NCBI GenBank assembly: GCA_035296965.1
Contig: DATGZX010000332.1
Coordinates: 84,359 to 148,358 of the forward strand
Reading direction: 5' to 3'
Source: DATGZX01 sp035296965
GTDB taxonomy: Bacteria > Planctomycetota > Planctomycetia > Gemmatales > Gemmataceae
DNA length: 64,000 bases
Shown: positions 33,221 through 42,759 of the stretch, in pieces
How the letters are laid out: each line of letters begins with the position of its first letter
Position numbering within the stretch: the first letter of the stretch is position 1
Made by a program: the position numbers and the translations under genes
The notes under the pieces: model-generated
The model's input: only the letters and a program-made list of their open reading frames with translations
Databases searched by the model: none
What the model was told of the DNA's origin: nothing

Positions 33221-33872
33221 TTTACACTCCGTTTCGCCTCTGCCTTCATTCTTAGCATTGTACTAAACAAAAGAACAGGTGCCCATCTCAGTTGCCGCGT
33301 TTCGTTCGGTCTGCCTTTCCCAGAGATCTTCAGCAGAATCGCTTGGACAGATCTTACCTTTACTTCGTCCGCATGTCCTGTTTACCCTTGCGGCCTGGGC
33401 CTCGGCGTTCGGAGTTCTTTGGGGTGACGACTGCCATCCGGCCGGGGCAGCCGCGACCGTAAGCATACAACCGTCGCATCCGATCTTGCTCCGCTGCGTC
33501 CGCCCATATCACCCACCAGGAACCGGGTTTCCCCATACAACGACCCGCAATTGCAGGGTTCCCACCATTGACGATCGAGATTGCGGATTTGGGCTACCGC
33601 ATTCTGAGCCGCCCAACTGGTTTGCGCTATGCCGTCGAGGGCGTCGATGGCCCACGCCGCGCCGACTGGCCGCTGCCGTGTGCCATACCCAAGGTAATGG
33701 GTTGGGATGCGAGGATCTGTGGAGCCTAACGAACCAACGACAACCAGCAGCGAGTTCCCATCGATCTGCGATACACCGGCTCGCGGGATGGCGGGGACGA
33801 GCGCATCAGCCGGGTGCTCCGGGCCTTGCGTGGACCCCAGCCCCGGCCATACAAACTGCCTTAGCCACCCCG

Positions 33873-33943
33873 CCGGCAAAGAAGCCGGATTCGGAGAAGA
33901 CGAGTGCGCAAGAGCGTGCGAGTAAAGGGGCCTGGCCCCGTTT
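33873..33943 (+). repeat. Right copy of the 71-bp direct repeat
   Basis: Same orientation as 26232-26302, differing at 5 of 71 positions. It marks the right edge of the putative island, just before the 3' end of the exported hydrolase-like gene. The 33221-33872 stretch has open frames on both strands (33279-33959 plus, 33382-33987 minus) but neither looks like a real protein. Confidence 0.75.
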
Positions 33944-33961
33944 CGATACGCTCTTGTGATC

Positions 33962-36490
33962 TCAGGGGACGATCTCGAATTTGGCAAGAAACAAGCGCTG
34001 CCGGTCGCCGCGCTGGAAGAAATCTTCCAGGAGAGTATCCAGGCTGAGCGCGACTTTCTGGTTGGCGTAAAGCTTTTGGGAATTGAGGCGAATCGTGAGC
34101 GGTTTATCGAAGTCGATCATTCCCTGGCTGAACCAGATTACCGCGCGCTTGAAGCCGTGGGCATTGATGTTGATCTGATTGGCGTCGATAATCCGTCCTT
34201 GAAGGGTTCCCGGCGTGATGCTCGACTTCCAGTCCTGGCTGTCGTTGATCTGCTTGTCGCCCAGGCCCTGGCCTTGCAACCAATAGAAATGATTGTCGAT
34301 CGGGCGCATGGATTGAAACCCTTCGCCGAAGGGGCCGCCGCCGCCCACTCTGCCCAGCTCGGGGATGGGGAAAGCGCGCTTCTTGCGGCTCATCCAATCG
34401 AAAATCGTGGGGAGTTCGGCCTCGAACCATTCGGACCCTCTGCCCTTGTATTGCACATAAAGGGAGGGGTAACCGCGCGGGATCCAGCTCTCGAAGATGT
34501 GGCGGTTGTCCTTGGCGACGTCTCCGTTCATGTCGCCGTCGATCACGTAGAAGGGCAAGTATTGCCCGTTCTGCCAGTAAGACTTCGCGAAGTAGCGCGG
34601 CCGGCCGCCCATGGGAAGCACACCGGCGAACAGGTCGGGATGAGCAAGGCCCACATCGTAGGCCATGTTGCCCCCCTCGCCGAGACCGGACACGAACACC
34701 TTGTCGGAATCGACCTGGAATTGGCGGCGCAGCTCGCGAAGCACTTCCAGGACCGCCGCGTGCTCTTGAGCTGAATACTGGTAACCCCGGCGCGAGCTTC
34801 CCGTTTTCTCCCATTCGGGGGCGACCAGGAAATAACCGTTCTGGGCCGCGGCGATCGACCAGCGTTTCAGCATCTCCTCGGGCTTCTCGCCCGCCTCATG
34901 CAATACGAACAAGACTGGATAAGACCGGCCGACGTGATACTCCGGCGGCAACTGCAGAAAGTAGCGGGGTCCTTTGCGAAAGTTTCCGGGAATGTCGACC
35001 TGGCGCTCGAGAGGAGGCGCCGGCAATGCCTTTTGCGCTCCGAACAGTGCCCAGTAAATGCTCGCCGGCGCAAAGGGGAGCGCGCCGGCAGCCCAGGGCC
35101 CGTCGGTCAGCGACACCGCTTCGAACGGTTCCGGCGGCGGCAGCAAGCTGATCAGCTGAGCCAGCTCGTCGACCGGGAGCTTCCTGTTTTTCTCATACTC
35201 CGCGAGCATGTGCCTGCGCACGGCGGCATCCGCGGTCTTCTGGTACTCGAGGATGAACTCGCGCGTCCGCCACAAGCTGGTGGCGGTTTCCAGCTTGGAT
35301 TCCGCCGCCGCGCTGCCGAGCAACCATCCGGAAACGGCCAACGACAGCAGCTGCTCGGCCGAATAACTCGGCGTCCGGTTTGCCTCGCGGTCGTGTTCCG
35401 CCTGTTGGGCCAATCCCTGGAACGCTTCCAGCCGGCCGACGCTATCTACGTTTAGCTCCGCCAGAATGGCGGCAACAACATTGCCAAAGAATGCATGAGA
35501 GGAAGTGGCCTCCATTCGGCCCAGCAGACTTTCCAGAAGGTGGCGCGCGGTCGCCAGGTTCTTGTTCGCAGTTTCATAAGAGCTTTGCAGCGCGCGCACT
35601 CGGACGAGAAGTTTCTCATCCGCGCCTTGCCGGGGGAACGCACTCAATTTCTCCTGGGTCCAGGCATGACGGCCTGCTTTGTGCGCTCTTTCGATCAAAT
35701 CCAGGAACTGCGACGTCACGATCGCCTTCAGCTGCTCGCGCGCCGACTCCACTTTCTCCTTCTGGTCCGGCGCTTCCTTGAGGATGATATCCAGCTCGCT
35801 GACGGCTTTTTCATACCAGCCCGCCTCGACCAGGAAGTGAAATACGCGGAAACGTTTGGCCGCGTCCTTGTCCTTGTCGGTGCCGCTCAGCTTTAGATCG
35901 GGATGCTTGTAGAGCAGATCGCGCACCGAATCGGCGTCCAGCTCACGAGTGAGGTAATGCGGACTCCAGTTATAACGACGGGCGTCGATGCGTACGAAGA
36001 TAGGGCTCAGGATGCTCAGGTGCTCTTGAATCTCGACGGTGCCGCGGCCAGTGTTCAGCTTCCTGGCACGGTCCCATTTGTCGGTCCAGGGAGTGAAGCC
36101 CGCGTACAAACCGGCAGGCACCCGGAAGTGATCCAGGCGTTTGAAACGCCGCTCGAACTGCTCTATGCTGCTTTCCTTCGTCCTGTCCGAATCGCTGACA
36201 TCCTGCGCCTGCCGTTGGGGGAAGATAATCCGGCGCGCGCCATCATCGACCATAAAGAAGCCGCCCAACTTTGACACCGCAATGGGGATATTGCCGTCGA
36301 TGATTATCTCGGTATCTCGTTTGACTTTGCCTTGCAGGATGAAGCCGTCCTTCAGAATGACCAAATCGGCGCGCACACTGGCCCAACCGCACAGAAAAAG
36401 GACGGCACTCACTCCCAACCCGCGGGTGCAAGAGCGGCCTAGTATAGAATGTAAACTGCCGAGGATTCGGCAGAGGATATGGGCATGCAT
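33962..36490 (-). CDS. Exported alpha/beta-hydrolase-like protein without a nucleophile serine
   Basis: 842 residues from the ATG at 36490. A signal peptide (LGVSAVLFLCGWASVRA) is followed by a short beta segment with LVILKDGFILQGKVKRDTE, a long helical region (residues 120-470) with TPR-like character, and an esterase/PHB-depolymerase-like domain from about residue 495 (PPEYHVGRSYPVLFVLHEAG). The nucleophile elbow, normally GxSxG, reads VSGLGEGGNMA, with codon GGC at the serine position. A C-terminal beta domain follows. It is probably periplasmic. The missing serine suggests a binding or scaffold role rather than catalysis. Confidence 0.72.
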   Translation of the reverse strand: MHAHILCRILGSLHSILGRSCTRGLGVSAVLFLCGWASVRADLVILKDGFILQGKVKRDTEIIIDGNIPIAVSKLGGFFMVDDGARRIIFPQRQAQDVSDSDRTKESSIEQFERRFKRLDHFRVPAGLYAGFTPWTDKWDRARKLNTGRGTVEIQEHLSILSPIFVRIDARRYNWSPHYLTRELDADSVRDLLYKHPDLKLSGTDKDKDAAKRFRVFHFLVEAGWYEKAVSELDIILKEAPDQKEKVESAREQLKAIVTSQFLDLIERAHKAGRHAWTQEKLSAFPRQGADEKLLVRVRALQSSYETANKNLATARHLLESLLGRMEATSSHAFFGNVVAAILAELNVDSVGRLEAFQGLAQQAEHDREANRTPSYSAEQLLSLAVSGWLLGSAAAESKLETATSLWRTREFILEYQKTADAAVRRHMLAEYEKNRKLPVDELAQLISLLPPPEPFEAVSLTDGPWAAGALPFAPASIYWALFGAQKALPAPPLERQVDIPGNFRKGPRYFLQLPPEYHVGRSYPVLFVLHEAGEKPEEMLKRWSIAAAQNGYFLVAPEWEKTGSSRRGYQYSAQEHAAVLEVLRELRRQFQVDSDKVFVSGLGEGGNMAYDVGLAHPDLFAGVLPMGGRPRYFAKSYWQNGQYLPFYVIDGDMNGDVAKDNRHIFESWIPRGYPSLYVQYKGRGSEWFEAELPTIFDWMSRKKRAFPIPELGRVGGGGPFGEGFQSMRPIDNHFYWLQGQGLGDKQINDSQDWKSSITPGTLQGRIIDANQININAHGFKRAVIWFSQGMIDFDKPLTIRLNSQKLYANQKVALSLDTLLEDFFQRGDRQRLFLAKFEIVP

Positions 36491-36680
36491 CGGAAGCGCT
36501 CTCTTTCGCAGTGCTAGTCCCGGCACCAACTGCATGGTCTAGCGGGTCCGATCACTTCCCCAGGAATGGTGCACTTGCTCTATTGTCCCAGCGCCCCTTC
36601 GGCAGTCAAGTTAACTGTTGAACGCCGAAGAAGGACAGGAGAGAATACGGCTACAGGTTTTGGGCGAAGGGCAGGTAATA

Positions 36681-36718
36681 ATCTCCCCTCGCCCCGGAGT
36701 ACCGGGGCGAGGGGAGAT
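36681..36718. repeat. Perfect palindrome of the CTCCCC/GGGGAG repeat family
   Basis: Two 17-base perfect arms (ATCTCCCCTCGCCCCGG and its complement) around AGTA. The flanks (AGGTAATA on the left, ATTGCTGCCG on the right) are the same as those of the element inside the pyruvate carboxylase gene, so this looks like a shortened, single-hairpin version of that repeat. Confidence 0.75.
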
Positions 36719-36774
36719 CGATTGCTGCCGTTAAGCTCGGCATAGACTGCCGAGAGACCATAGCCAATACGAAC

Positions 36775-37374
36775 ATGCCAATCCGATTTCGCTGTGCCTA
36801 TTGCAATCAGCTTTTGGGAATATCGAAGCGCAAGGCAGGCACCGTCGTGCGCTGTCCCACCTGCGCGGGCCAGGTCATTGTTCCGAACGTTGAAACGGAA
36901 GAAACCGAGACCGCGGCGAGCGAGCGCGACAGGCTGATCTTCGAACGCAACGACTTCGATGAGTTACTCAATTCCGCAGACCAGGAAGTGGTCGCCTTGC
37001 CCAAGAACGAGGGCGTTCTGACCTCGGGCGATGCTCCCGTCGCCGCGCCTTCCGCGCCCGTTCCACCGCCTGGCGCATGGGGCACTCATGCCGAGCCTGC
37101 TTATGATGTGGAGAGATTGAACCCTACGTCGGGCCTGATCGCAGCACAAAAGAAATCTGGGTCGGCAGGTATCCATCTGTCGCCCTGGAAGGCCACAGTG
37201 CTGGCGATCGTGGTGATTGTGCTGCTCGCCCTGGCGTTTGGCGGCGGCCTCTTGCTCGGTTTGAACTTGAGGCCTGCATCCGCGCAGGGTTCATCGGCAC
37301 GCGAATCCGCCGGCGCGCTTGCCCGAGCCTGTGTTTCAGTGCCTGCGCGGACGTTTATTCCAGATGTTCTGTAA
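36775..37374 (+). CDS. Zinc-ribbon protein with one transmembrane helix
   Basis: 199 residues. The N-terminus has a four-cysteine ribbon (FRCAYCNQLLG...VRCPTCAG, CxxC repeated after about 20 residues) typical of planctomycete membrane proteins that pair a zinc ribbon with a membrane anchor. After an acidic and Pro/Ala-rich linker, one transmembrane helix spans residues 140-165 (VLAIVVIVLLALAFGGGLLLG). A short extracytoplasmic tail follows. The 3' end overlaps the convergent gene at 37336-37611 by 39 bases. Role unknown; such proteins often sit in the membrane with the ribbon in the cytoplasm. Confidence 0.65.
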   Translation: MPIRFRCAYCNQLLGISKRKAGTVVRCPTCAGQVIVPNVETEETETAASERDRLIFERNDFDELLNSADQEVVALPKNEGVLTSGDAPVAAPSAPVPPPGAWGTHAEPAYDVERLNPTSGLIAAQKKSGSAGIHLSPWKATVLAIVVIVLLALAFGGGLLLGLNLRPASAQGSSARESAGALARACVSVPARTFIPDVL

Positions 37375-37611
37375 GATCTGATTCAGCGAAGGTAGATCGA
37401 GCGCCAGTCCTACGATGTGAGTCATTTCATAGTCGCCCAGGCAAAGTGCCAATTGGCCGTTGCCTCCGTTTTCGATCCAGGCGTCGCCGTTGAACCGCCA
37501 GTCCACCAACGAAGGCCGGACGCTTCGGATTTTGAATTCGAGAGATGTTGGTGAGCTTGCTGGACGGGCCGTGTGGCGACTGGGTGCCGCGCGGAGCAGA
37601 GTGTCAGCCAT
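37336..37611 (-). CDS. Small uncharacterised protein
   Basis: 91 residues from the ATG at 37611, which has a strong GAGGAAAG ribosome-binding site 5 bases upstream. The composition is protein-like (PSLVDWRFNGDAWIENGG, CLGDYEMTHIVGLALDL) with no signal peptide or membrane segment. Its 3' end overlaps the convergent zinc-ribbon gene by 39 bases. No family recognised. Between this gene and 38108 the only structure seen is the inverted-repeat element at 37751-37865. Confidence 0.5.
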   Translation of the reverse strand: MADTLLRAAPSRHTARPASSPTSLEFKIRSVRPSLVDWRFNGDAWIENGGNGQLALCLGDYEMTHIVGLALDLPSLNQILQNIWNKRPRRH

Positions 37612-37750
37612 TTGGGCTTTCCTCGGGATCCAAGGGCGCAAAAAGGTTTGTGAGCGACTTGCCTTACGCATCCGGCAGCGGCTTCAAGTACAACCGCCGG
37701 CGCGCTGGCGTTCCGTTTTCTGGTCGATGCTTGCTGCGTCCTACTGGCAA

Positions 37751-37865
37751 TGGAGCCTGCTGAAAAAGGGGCCTGACCCCCTACGAAGCTTCACTGATTT
37801 CTTGCTTTCGTGGGGATCTGTCGCCCTTCGTGGAAGGGGTCAGACCCCTTTTTCAGCAGGCTCCA
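37751..37865. mobile_element. MITE-like element, copy 1
   Basis: A 115-bp element with 30-bp terminal inverted repeats differing at one base (left arm 37751-37780, right arm 37836-37865). The arm core is CTGCTGAAAAAGGGGCCTGA. A second copy lies at 51130-51234, with shared subterminal CTACGAAGCTTCACTGATTT and a diverged centre. No coding capacity, so any movement would need a transposase in trans. Confidence 0.8.
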
Positions 37866-38107
37866 TGTGCTGGCGTCGGGAAAATGCGTTAAAAGATAAA
37901 ACAAAGCCCAAGGATCGTTGGATGCGAATGGGATGCCAATCCGCCGGGCGTTGCCGTTTCTACGCAATTCCAATGTCGCAACATCTTAGAGAAAAATGAC
38001 TTCCGGCAGAGAGGTCGACTCACCAGCAAGAGAGGGGGTCGTGCTGGAATGTAGTGATTTGACTCGGCGAGGTGTTCGATTCTGAAGAGCACGTTTGGAT
38101 AAGTACG

Positions 38108-38425
38108 TCACATTACCCGATCCTCGGCCCAGGGGTGCCGGCGGCCCGTGTCGAATTCCTTGTACGGTGCGTCGATCGAGTCGTGAATCGTTTCGGGGTT
38201 GTAAGCGGTATTCACGCTTTTCAGTAGAGGAACGATGTCGGCATGCGCGTAGCCGATGCCCCGGATCTCGAAGTAGTCCTTGTTGACGTCGATGATGTGA
38301 AACTTGTCGCGCCAGACGCGGACTTTGCGCAGCGTGCGCAGTTCGGCACGAGTGCGCTTGATGAACTCCAGTGCCGCATCCAGGCCACCAGAGGGAAAAT
38401 CAAAATCCGCGAGCCGCTCGGCCAT
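38108..38425 (-). CDS. Small protein coupled to pyruvate:ferredoxin oxidoreductase
   Basis: 105 residues starting 8 bases after the stop of the ferredoxin/TPP subunit gene, so it is very likely the third gene of that operon. It is charged, with no cysteines or membrane segment. Segments such as KRTRAELRTLRKVRVWRDKF and IRGIGYAHADIVPLLKS give no family match that I recognise. It might help assemble or regulate the oxidoreductase; that rests only on position. Confidence 0.6.
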   Translation of the reverse strand: MAERLADFDFPSGGLDAALEFIKRTRAELRTLRKVRVWRDKFHIIDVNKDYFEIRGIGYAHADIVPLLKSVNTAYNPETIHDSIDAPYKEFDTGRRHPWAEDRVM

Positions 38426-38433
38426 GCGAGCGC

Positions 38434-40086
38434 CTACCTGGCCCCGGCCAGCTCTTGAAGCAGATGCCAGTTCTCCAACCGGTCCTGCTTCGCTGCCAGG
38501 AGCGTTTCCGAGGGGTTGCCGTCCTTGTCGAAGTGCTTGGCGAACCGGCCCTCGCTGCGCGCGAAATCAACGAACGTGACCGCTTCCTTGGTTTTTGGAT
38601 TGATGTACCAATCATCCTTCACGCCTGGGTTGCCCTGCAGCGACAGCCGGGACTTGATCGTGTCGCCCTTGCGTGGATCGAAGACGAGCAAGGGAAATGC
38701 CCTGCTATCGACCGCGAGCCGTGCCTGTTCGCCTGCCATGTTGTCGGCCACGCCGTGTTCCGGCTGGCAGGTGGTGTAGCAGCAGATTAGGGCGGGACCG
38801 TCGAACTCCAGCGCGCCGAGCACCGCCTTGTAGAAATGGTTGACGTGGGCGCAGGTCGTCTGGGCCACGTAGGTCCGGGGATGCATCATCGCGATCTGCG
38901 CGATTTCCTTGCGGCGTTCCTGCTTGCCGAACACGGTCTTGCCATGCACGCTCATCTTGGTGTTCTGACCGGTGAAGCTGCTGGTCGAAGCCTGCCCGCC
39001 CGTGTTGGAGTAGACCTGCGTGTCGAGCACGAACAACTTGACGTTCATGCCGGATGCCAGCAGCCTCGAGAGCGCCTGGAAGCCAATGTCGAACATGGCG
39101 CCGTCGCCGCCGATACACCACAGCGGCCGGTTCTGCCAGCCGAGCTGGTTCCAGCGCATGCGCACGCCAATGGCGTCGGCCGGCGCGTTTTCGAACAGCG
39201 AGTTTGTCCAGGGCACCAGGTACGGATTGTAAGGATAGGTCGAGGTATAGACAGTGTTACATCCGGTGGCGGCGACGATGCCCCACTGATCGCCGAACTT
39301 GGATCCCGTCGCCGAGCAAAGCATGCGCAGCGCCGTGCCTTCGCCGCAGCCGGCGCACGAACCCGCGCCGCCGACGTAAATGTGCGTCTCCTCCTTCAGC
39401 ATCATGTCGATCAGCAGGCTGTCGTTGATGTATTTCGGGTTGCTCGGGCCGATGTTCTTGAAGTAACGATGGGTCTTGCGCGCCCGCGTCATCACTTCGT
39501 CGGTCTTGTTGACCATTTTGAGTGCATCGTCGTCGCAGACGGTCACGCACTCGGCGCAACCCTTGCACTTCGACGGATCGATGATGATCTGGAACATGCC
39601 GCCCGGCAATCCCTTTTTCTTACCCGCGTCGTAGTACTTCTTGGTCTTCGACCACTGAGCGCGGAACATCTCGCGGTCGTCCTCGGGAATGGTCAGAAGC
39701 TTGGCTTCCCATTCATCTTCGGAGAGGACCTTGCCGAGGATTGCCGTATCGGGGCACTCGGTCACGCAATCCATGCAGGCGGTGCAATTCTCGGGGATGT
39801 ACTCGGGAATTTCCGGAGAGATGTTGCTGAAATCGCGCAGCGTCGCCGTGCCGGCGGGAACGAGCGAGCGGGCGAGCGACAGGTCGGCCGGCAGGTGCTT
39901 CTCGCCGTAGCCTTCCTCGTAGCCGCGAATGATGCGCTCGTTGAAATCGAGCACGTCCAGGACCGGCAGGTCGACCTTCTTGTACTGTTGATCCACCAAC
40001 GTCCCGTAAGAGTTGTTATTGTACGGATCGCGCTCGTTTGCTTCGTTCATCGAGGCCTTCGGGGCACCGTTCACGACTGCGGACAT
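38434..40086 (-). CDS. Pyruvate:ferredoxin oxidoreductase, ferredoxin plus TPP-binding (delta-beta) subunit
   Basis: 550 residues from the ATG at 40086, which has a GAAGGAG ribosome-binding site. Two 4Fe-4S motifs are present (CTACMDCVTECP and CKGCAECVTVCD), then the TPP-binding beta domain with GSCAGCGEGTAL, GDGAMFDIGF and NTGGQAS. Together with the upstream gene it provides all domains of a NifJ-type enzyme split in two chains. It oxidises pyruvate to acetyl-CoA and CO2 with ferredoxin as acceptor. Downstream lies the coupled 105-residue gene. Confidence 0.88.
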   Translation of the reverse strand: MSAVVNGAPKASMNEANERDPYNNNSYGTLVDQQYKKVDLPVLDVLDFNERIIRGYEEGYGEKHLPADLSLARSLVPAGTATLRDFSNISPEIPEYIPENCTACMDCVTECPDTAILGKVLSEDEWEAKLLTIPEDDREMFRAQWSKTKKYYDAGKKKGLPGGMFQIIIDPSKCKGCAECVTVCDDDALKMVNKTDEVMTRARKTHRYFKNIGPSNPKYINDSLLIDMMLKEETHIYVGGAGSCAGCGEGTALRMLCSATGSKFGDQWGIVAATGCNTVYTSTYPYNPYLVPWTNSLFENAPADAIGVRMRWNQLGWQNRPLWCIGGDGAMFDIGFQALSRLLASGMNVKLFVLDTQVYSNTGGQASTSSFTGQNTKMSVHGKTVFGKQERRKEIAQIAMMHPRTYVAQTTCAHVNHFYKAVLGALEFDGPALICCYTTCQPEHGVADNMAGEQARLAVDSRAFPLLVFDPRKGDTIKSRLSLQGNPGVKDDWYINPKTKEAVTFVDFARSEGRFAKHFDKDGNPSETLLAAKQDRLENWHLLQELAGAR

Positions 40087-40177
40087 TGCAAACTCCTTCC
40101 GCGCGGCTTCGAACCTTATCACAAACTAAGCCGAAAACGGCTTCACAGACAATCAATCCCACTGAACTGCCATAGCT

Positions 40178-40286
40178 CCCCTCTCCCGGTACTTCGGGAG
40201 AGGGGCGGGGGGTGAGGGCTTTGCACGCCTATCTTGGGTTCATCACCCTCACCCCCAACCCCTCTCCCGGAGTACCGGGAGAGGGG
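40178..40286. repeat. Two-hairpin repeat between the oxidoreductase subunit genes
   Basis: Left hairpin CCCCTCTCCCGG...GGGAGAGGGG at about 40178-40205 and right hairpin at about 40259-40286, joined by outer complementary GGGGTGAGGG/CCCTCACCCC. It belongs to the same family as the elements at 36681, 44816 and 51235. Confidence 0.75.
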
Positions 40287-40315
40287 AGCAGGCATCAGGA
40301 TATCAACACGCGCTC

Positions 40316-42304
40316 CTAGGAGCCGATCAGGGCTTGCGGGATTTCTTTCATGTCGCTGTAGCCGCGGCGAACGCAAGTGAGGTTGTCCTGCACGACGCGA
40401 TCGCCACGTTTGCCGAAGTATTTCCGCAAGGCGCGCTCGACGCCTTCGTAAACCTGCTCGTCGCTCATATCGCTCTCGCGGGCATAGGGCGTCAGCTTCA
40501 GGAAGGCACCGAGCAGGACGATACCCTGCATGCGCATCTGCAGGTCGGGCTCCGAGGCAACCTCACGGGCGATCTTTACCATGTCGGCGTAGTAGACGCT
40601 GATGTTTTTCTCGCGAATGACGCGCTGATTATGTGCGGGGATCCGCTTCCAGACGTCGAACGGGTCGGTGTACTGTGACTGCATGAAGATCGCGCCGCCG
40701 GCCACCAGCCCGTCCAGCGTGCCGGCGCTCAAGATGGCCGTCGGATCGTTGATGCAGAGCAGATCGACCATTTCCAGCTCGCAATGCATGTTGATGTGCG
40801 AGTCGCCGATCGTCAGGTAGTACGTCGTGGGCAGGCCCTTCTTTTCCGAGCCGTACTTGGGATAGGCCTGCACATCCTTGCCGAACACGTTGCCGCCGAT
40901 GGTGGCGATGACCTTGTTGGTGGTGACCGACCCGAAGCCACCCACCGAGTGGCCGCGCATCGAGAAGCTGCCCGTTGGCCGCAGGTCGGGGTCTTCGCCG
41001 CGCGCCAGTGCCAGCGGGTGGTCGATGCCGACGCAAAAATAGTCCTGGCCGTCGGTCTGCATGTTGTGGAAAGCCGCCGCGATGTCGCCGGGCCGGACAT
41101 CACGACTGCCCAGTCCAGCAGCGCCGCTGTAGATCCGTGGGACGCGGTCGAGTTTCTCCTGGCCGTTCTGCCCGGTCATGGCGTCACAGAACGCGGCCTT
41201 GATCTCGCGCGTCAAGTGGTTGCCCGCGGTCGAGAGCGGGTCGTCCATGCGTTCGAAGATCGTGAATGCCTGGCAGTCCTTGAGCGCTTCGACAATGTGC
41301 CGGGCCGGGAACGGGCGGAACACGAACACCGTCAGGCAGCCTGCCGCGATGCCCTTCACGTTGCGGAGATAATCGACCGTTGCCTTGGCCGTCTCCATGT
41401 AGCAGCCCATGCCGACGATAATGAACTCGGCGTCCTCGCAGCGATACGGCTCGACAAAGTCGTACTTGCGGCCGGTCTTGCGATAAAACTCCCGGAACGA
41501 AGCTTCGAGGGCGGGCTCCACGCGCTCGTAGTACCAGCGCTGGGCGATCTTGCCCTTCATGTAAGAGTCCTGGTTCTGCACCACGCCCGACATGAGCGGA
41601 TTGGCAGGGTCCATCAGGTTGATCAGCTTGGTCTTCGGGTCGCCGATGTATTCCTTCATGAACTCGGGCTCAGGCAGCCGAGCCGTTTCGACCGTATGCG
41701 TGGTAAGGAAGCCGTCCTGTACGTTGAAGAACGGCGTCTGCGTATCCTCGGCGGTGCGCCGGCTGATCAGGCAGAAGTCGCCGGCTTCCTGCGCGTTGCG
41801 TGCGAAGATCATCCCCCAGCCGCAGTCGGCCACGGACATGAGGTCGTCGTGCCCGGCATGGACGTTGAGTGCCTGGCTGGTCAGTGCGCGTGCGCCAATG
41901 TTCATCACCACAGGCAACCGTTTGCCGGAAATCGTGTACAGGACCTCCTTCATGAGGACGAGGCCTTGCCCCGACGTGAAATTGGTCACTCGGCCGCCGG
42001 CGACGGCGAACCCTTCGCACACACTGGCCGCGGAGTGTTCGCTTTCCGGCTCGAAGAACATGAGGGGATCCCCCCACAGGTTGCGGACGCCGTTCATCAC
42101 GGCCGCGTTGAAGCCGCCGCCCATCGTCGTCGAGCTGGTGATCGGGTAAGCTCCCGCCGCCTGGGCGACGTGGATCTCGACGTGAACGACCGCTTCCGCA
42201 CCGTCGACAGTCGTGGGGATGCCCGGGAATTGAAACTTGCTCTCGGCTGCTTTCAGAGTCGTATCTGGAGATTCGTCTCGTTTTCGTACTACGGCACTGC
42301 TCAT
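40316..42304 (-). CDS. Pyruvate:ferredoxin oxidoreductase, fused alpha-gamma subunit
   Basis: 662 residues from the ATG at 42304, which has a GAGGGG ribosome-binding site. The alpha part begins with VDGAEAVVHVEIHVAQAAG and AYPITSSTTMGGG and carries SGQGLVLMKEVLYTISGKRLP. The gamma part follows from about residue 420 (FSMRGHSVGGFGSVTTNK, KYGSEKKGLPTTYYLTI). This is the alpha-gamma order of NifJ-type enzymes. It works with the ferredoxin/TPP subunit encoded after the 229-base repeat-containing gap. It opens into a 532-base gap towards pyruvate carboxylase. Confidence 0.88.
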   Translation of the reverse strand: MSSAVVRKRDESPDTTLKAAESKFQFPGIPTTVDGAEAVVHVEIHVAQAAGAYPITSSTTMGGGFNAAVMNGVRNLWGDPLMFFEPESEHSAASVCEGFAVAGGRVTNFTSGQGLVLMKEVLYTISGKRLPVVMNIGARALTSQALNVHAGHDDLMSVADCGWGMIFARNAQEAGDFCLISRRTAEDTQTPFFNVQDGFLTTHTVETARLPEPEFMKEYIGDPKTKLINLMDPANPLMSGVVQNQDSYMKGKIAQRWYYERVEPALEASFREFYRKTGRKYDFVEPYRCEDAEFIIVGMGCYMETAKATVDYLRNVKGIAAGCLTVFVFRPFPARHIVEALKDCQAFTIFERMDDPLSTAGNHLTREIKAAFCDAMTGQNGQEKLDRVPRIYSGAAGLGSRDVRPGDIAAAFHNMQTDGQDYFCVGIDHPLALARGEDPDLRPTGSFSMRGHSVGGFGSVTTNKVIATIGGNVFGKDVQAYPKYGSEKKGLPTTYYLTIGDSHINMHCELEMVDLLCINDPTAILSAGTLDGLVAGGAIFMQSQYTDPFDVWKRIPAHNQRVIREKNISVYYADMVKIAREVASEPDLQMRMQGIVLLGAFLKLTPYARESDMSDEQVYEGVERALRKYFGKRGDRVVQDNLTCVRRGYSDMKEIPQALIGS

Positions 42305-42759
42305 GGAAACCCCTCGCTTTTGACCCTGCATTGCCATGCTCGCCGAAGTCCCTGCTTCAGGCAAGGCTGGCGAATCGCCCTATCGACGTTGCGATGGTCG
42401 TCTCGTGACGCGCTCGTGTCCAGGTGTGCGGCGTCCGGCTGCCCCCAGTGCCGCTGCCCGCCGTGTCGAACGAACCCAATCTGCACTTTCCACTAAATTG
42501 TGGGCTATTGCAACGATTCTACAGAAAGTAAAACGATCGGGACATGCCAAGCTGCCCCGTTGGAGAGCCATTCATCAAAAACTTATTGTTACCTGGCGCT
42601 AAGCATTTCTCCAGGGCGATCAGGTGCCTCGGCCGGCATCTTCAGCACTAGCGCTCATAGTCCGCGCAAACCTCACCAGCGCGCAAAACTACCAGGAACC
42701 GATTATACGGTCGACTCCGAAAGTTGCAACGGAAGGTTGCGCAGGTCGCGTGGCTCGTC

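Noticed and set aside
33279..33987. Long frames on both strands between the SPL-like gene and the exported hydrolase gene
   Set aside because: Compositions are unlike proteins, they overlap each other, and both run through the 71-bp repeat; no ribosome-binding site.
38836..40215. 459-codon plus-strand frame opposite the oxidoreductase subunit
   Set aside because: Antisense to a protein with intact Fe-S and TPP motifs; the translation is His/Arg/Ala-rich without structure.
40784..42496. 570-codon plus-strand frame opposite the alpha-gamma subunit
   Set aside because: Antisense shadow; no ribosome-binding site or recognisable domain.
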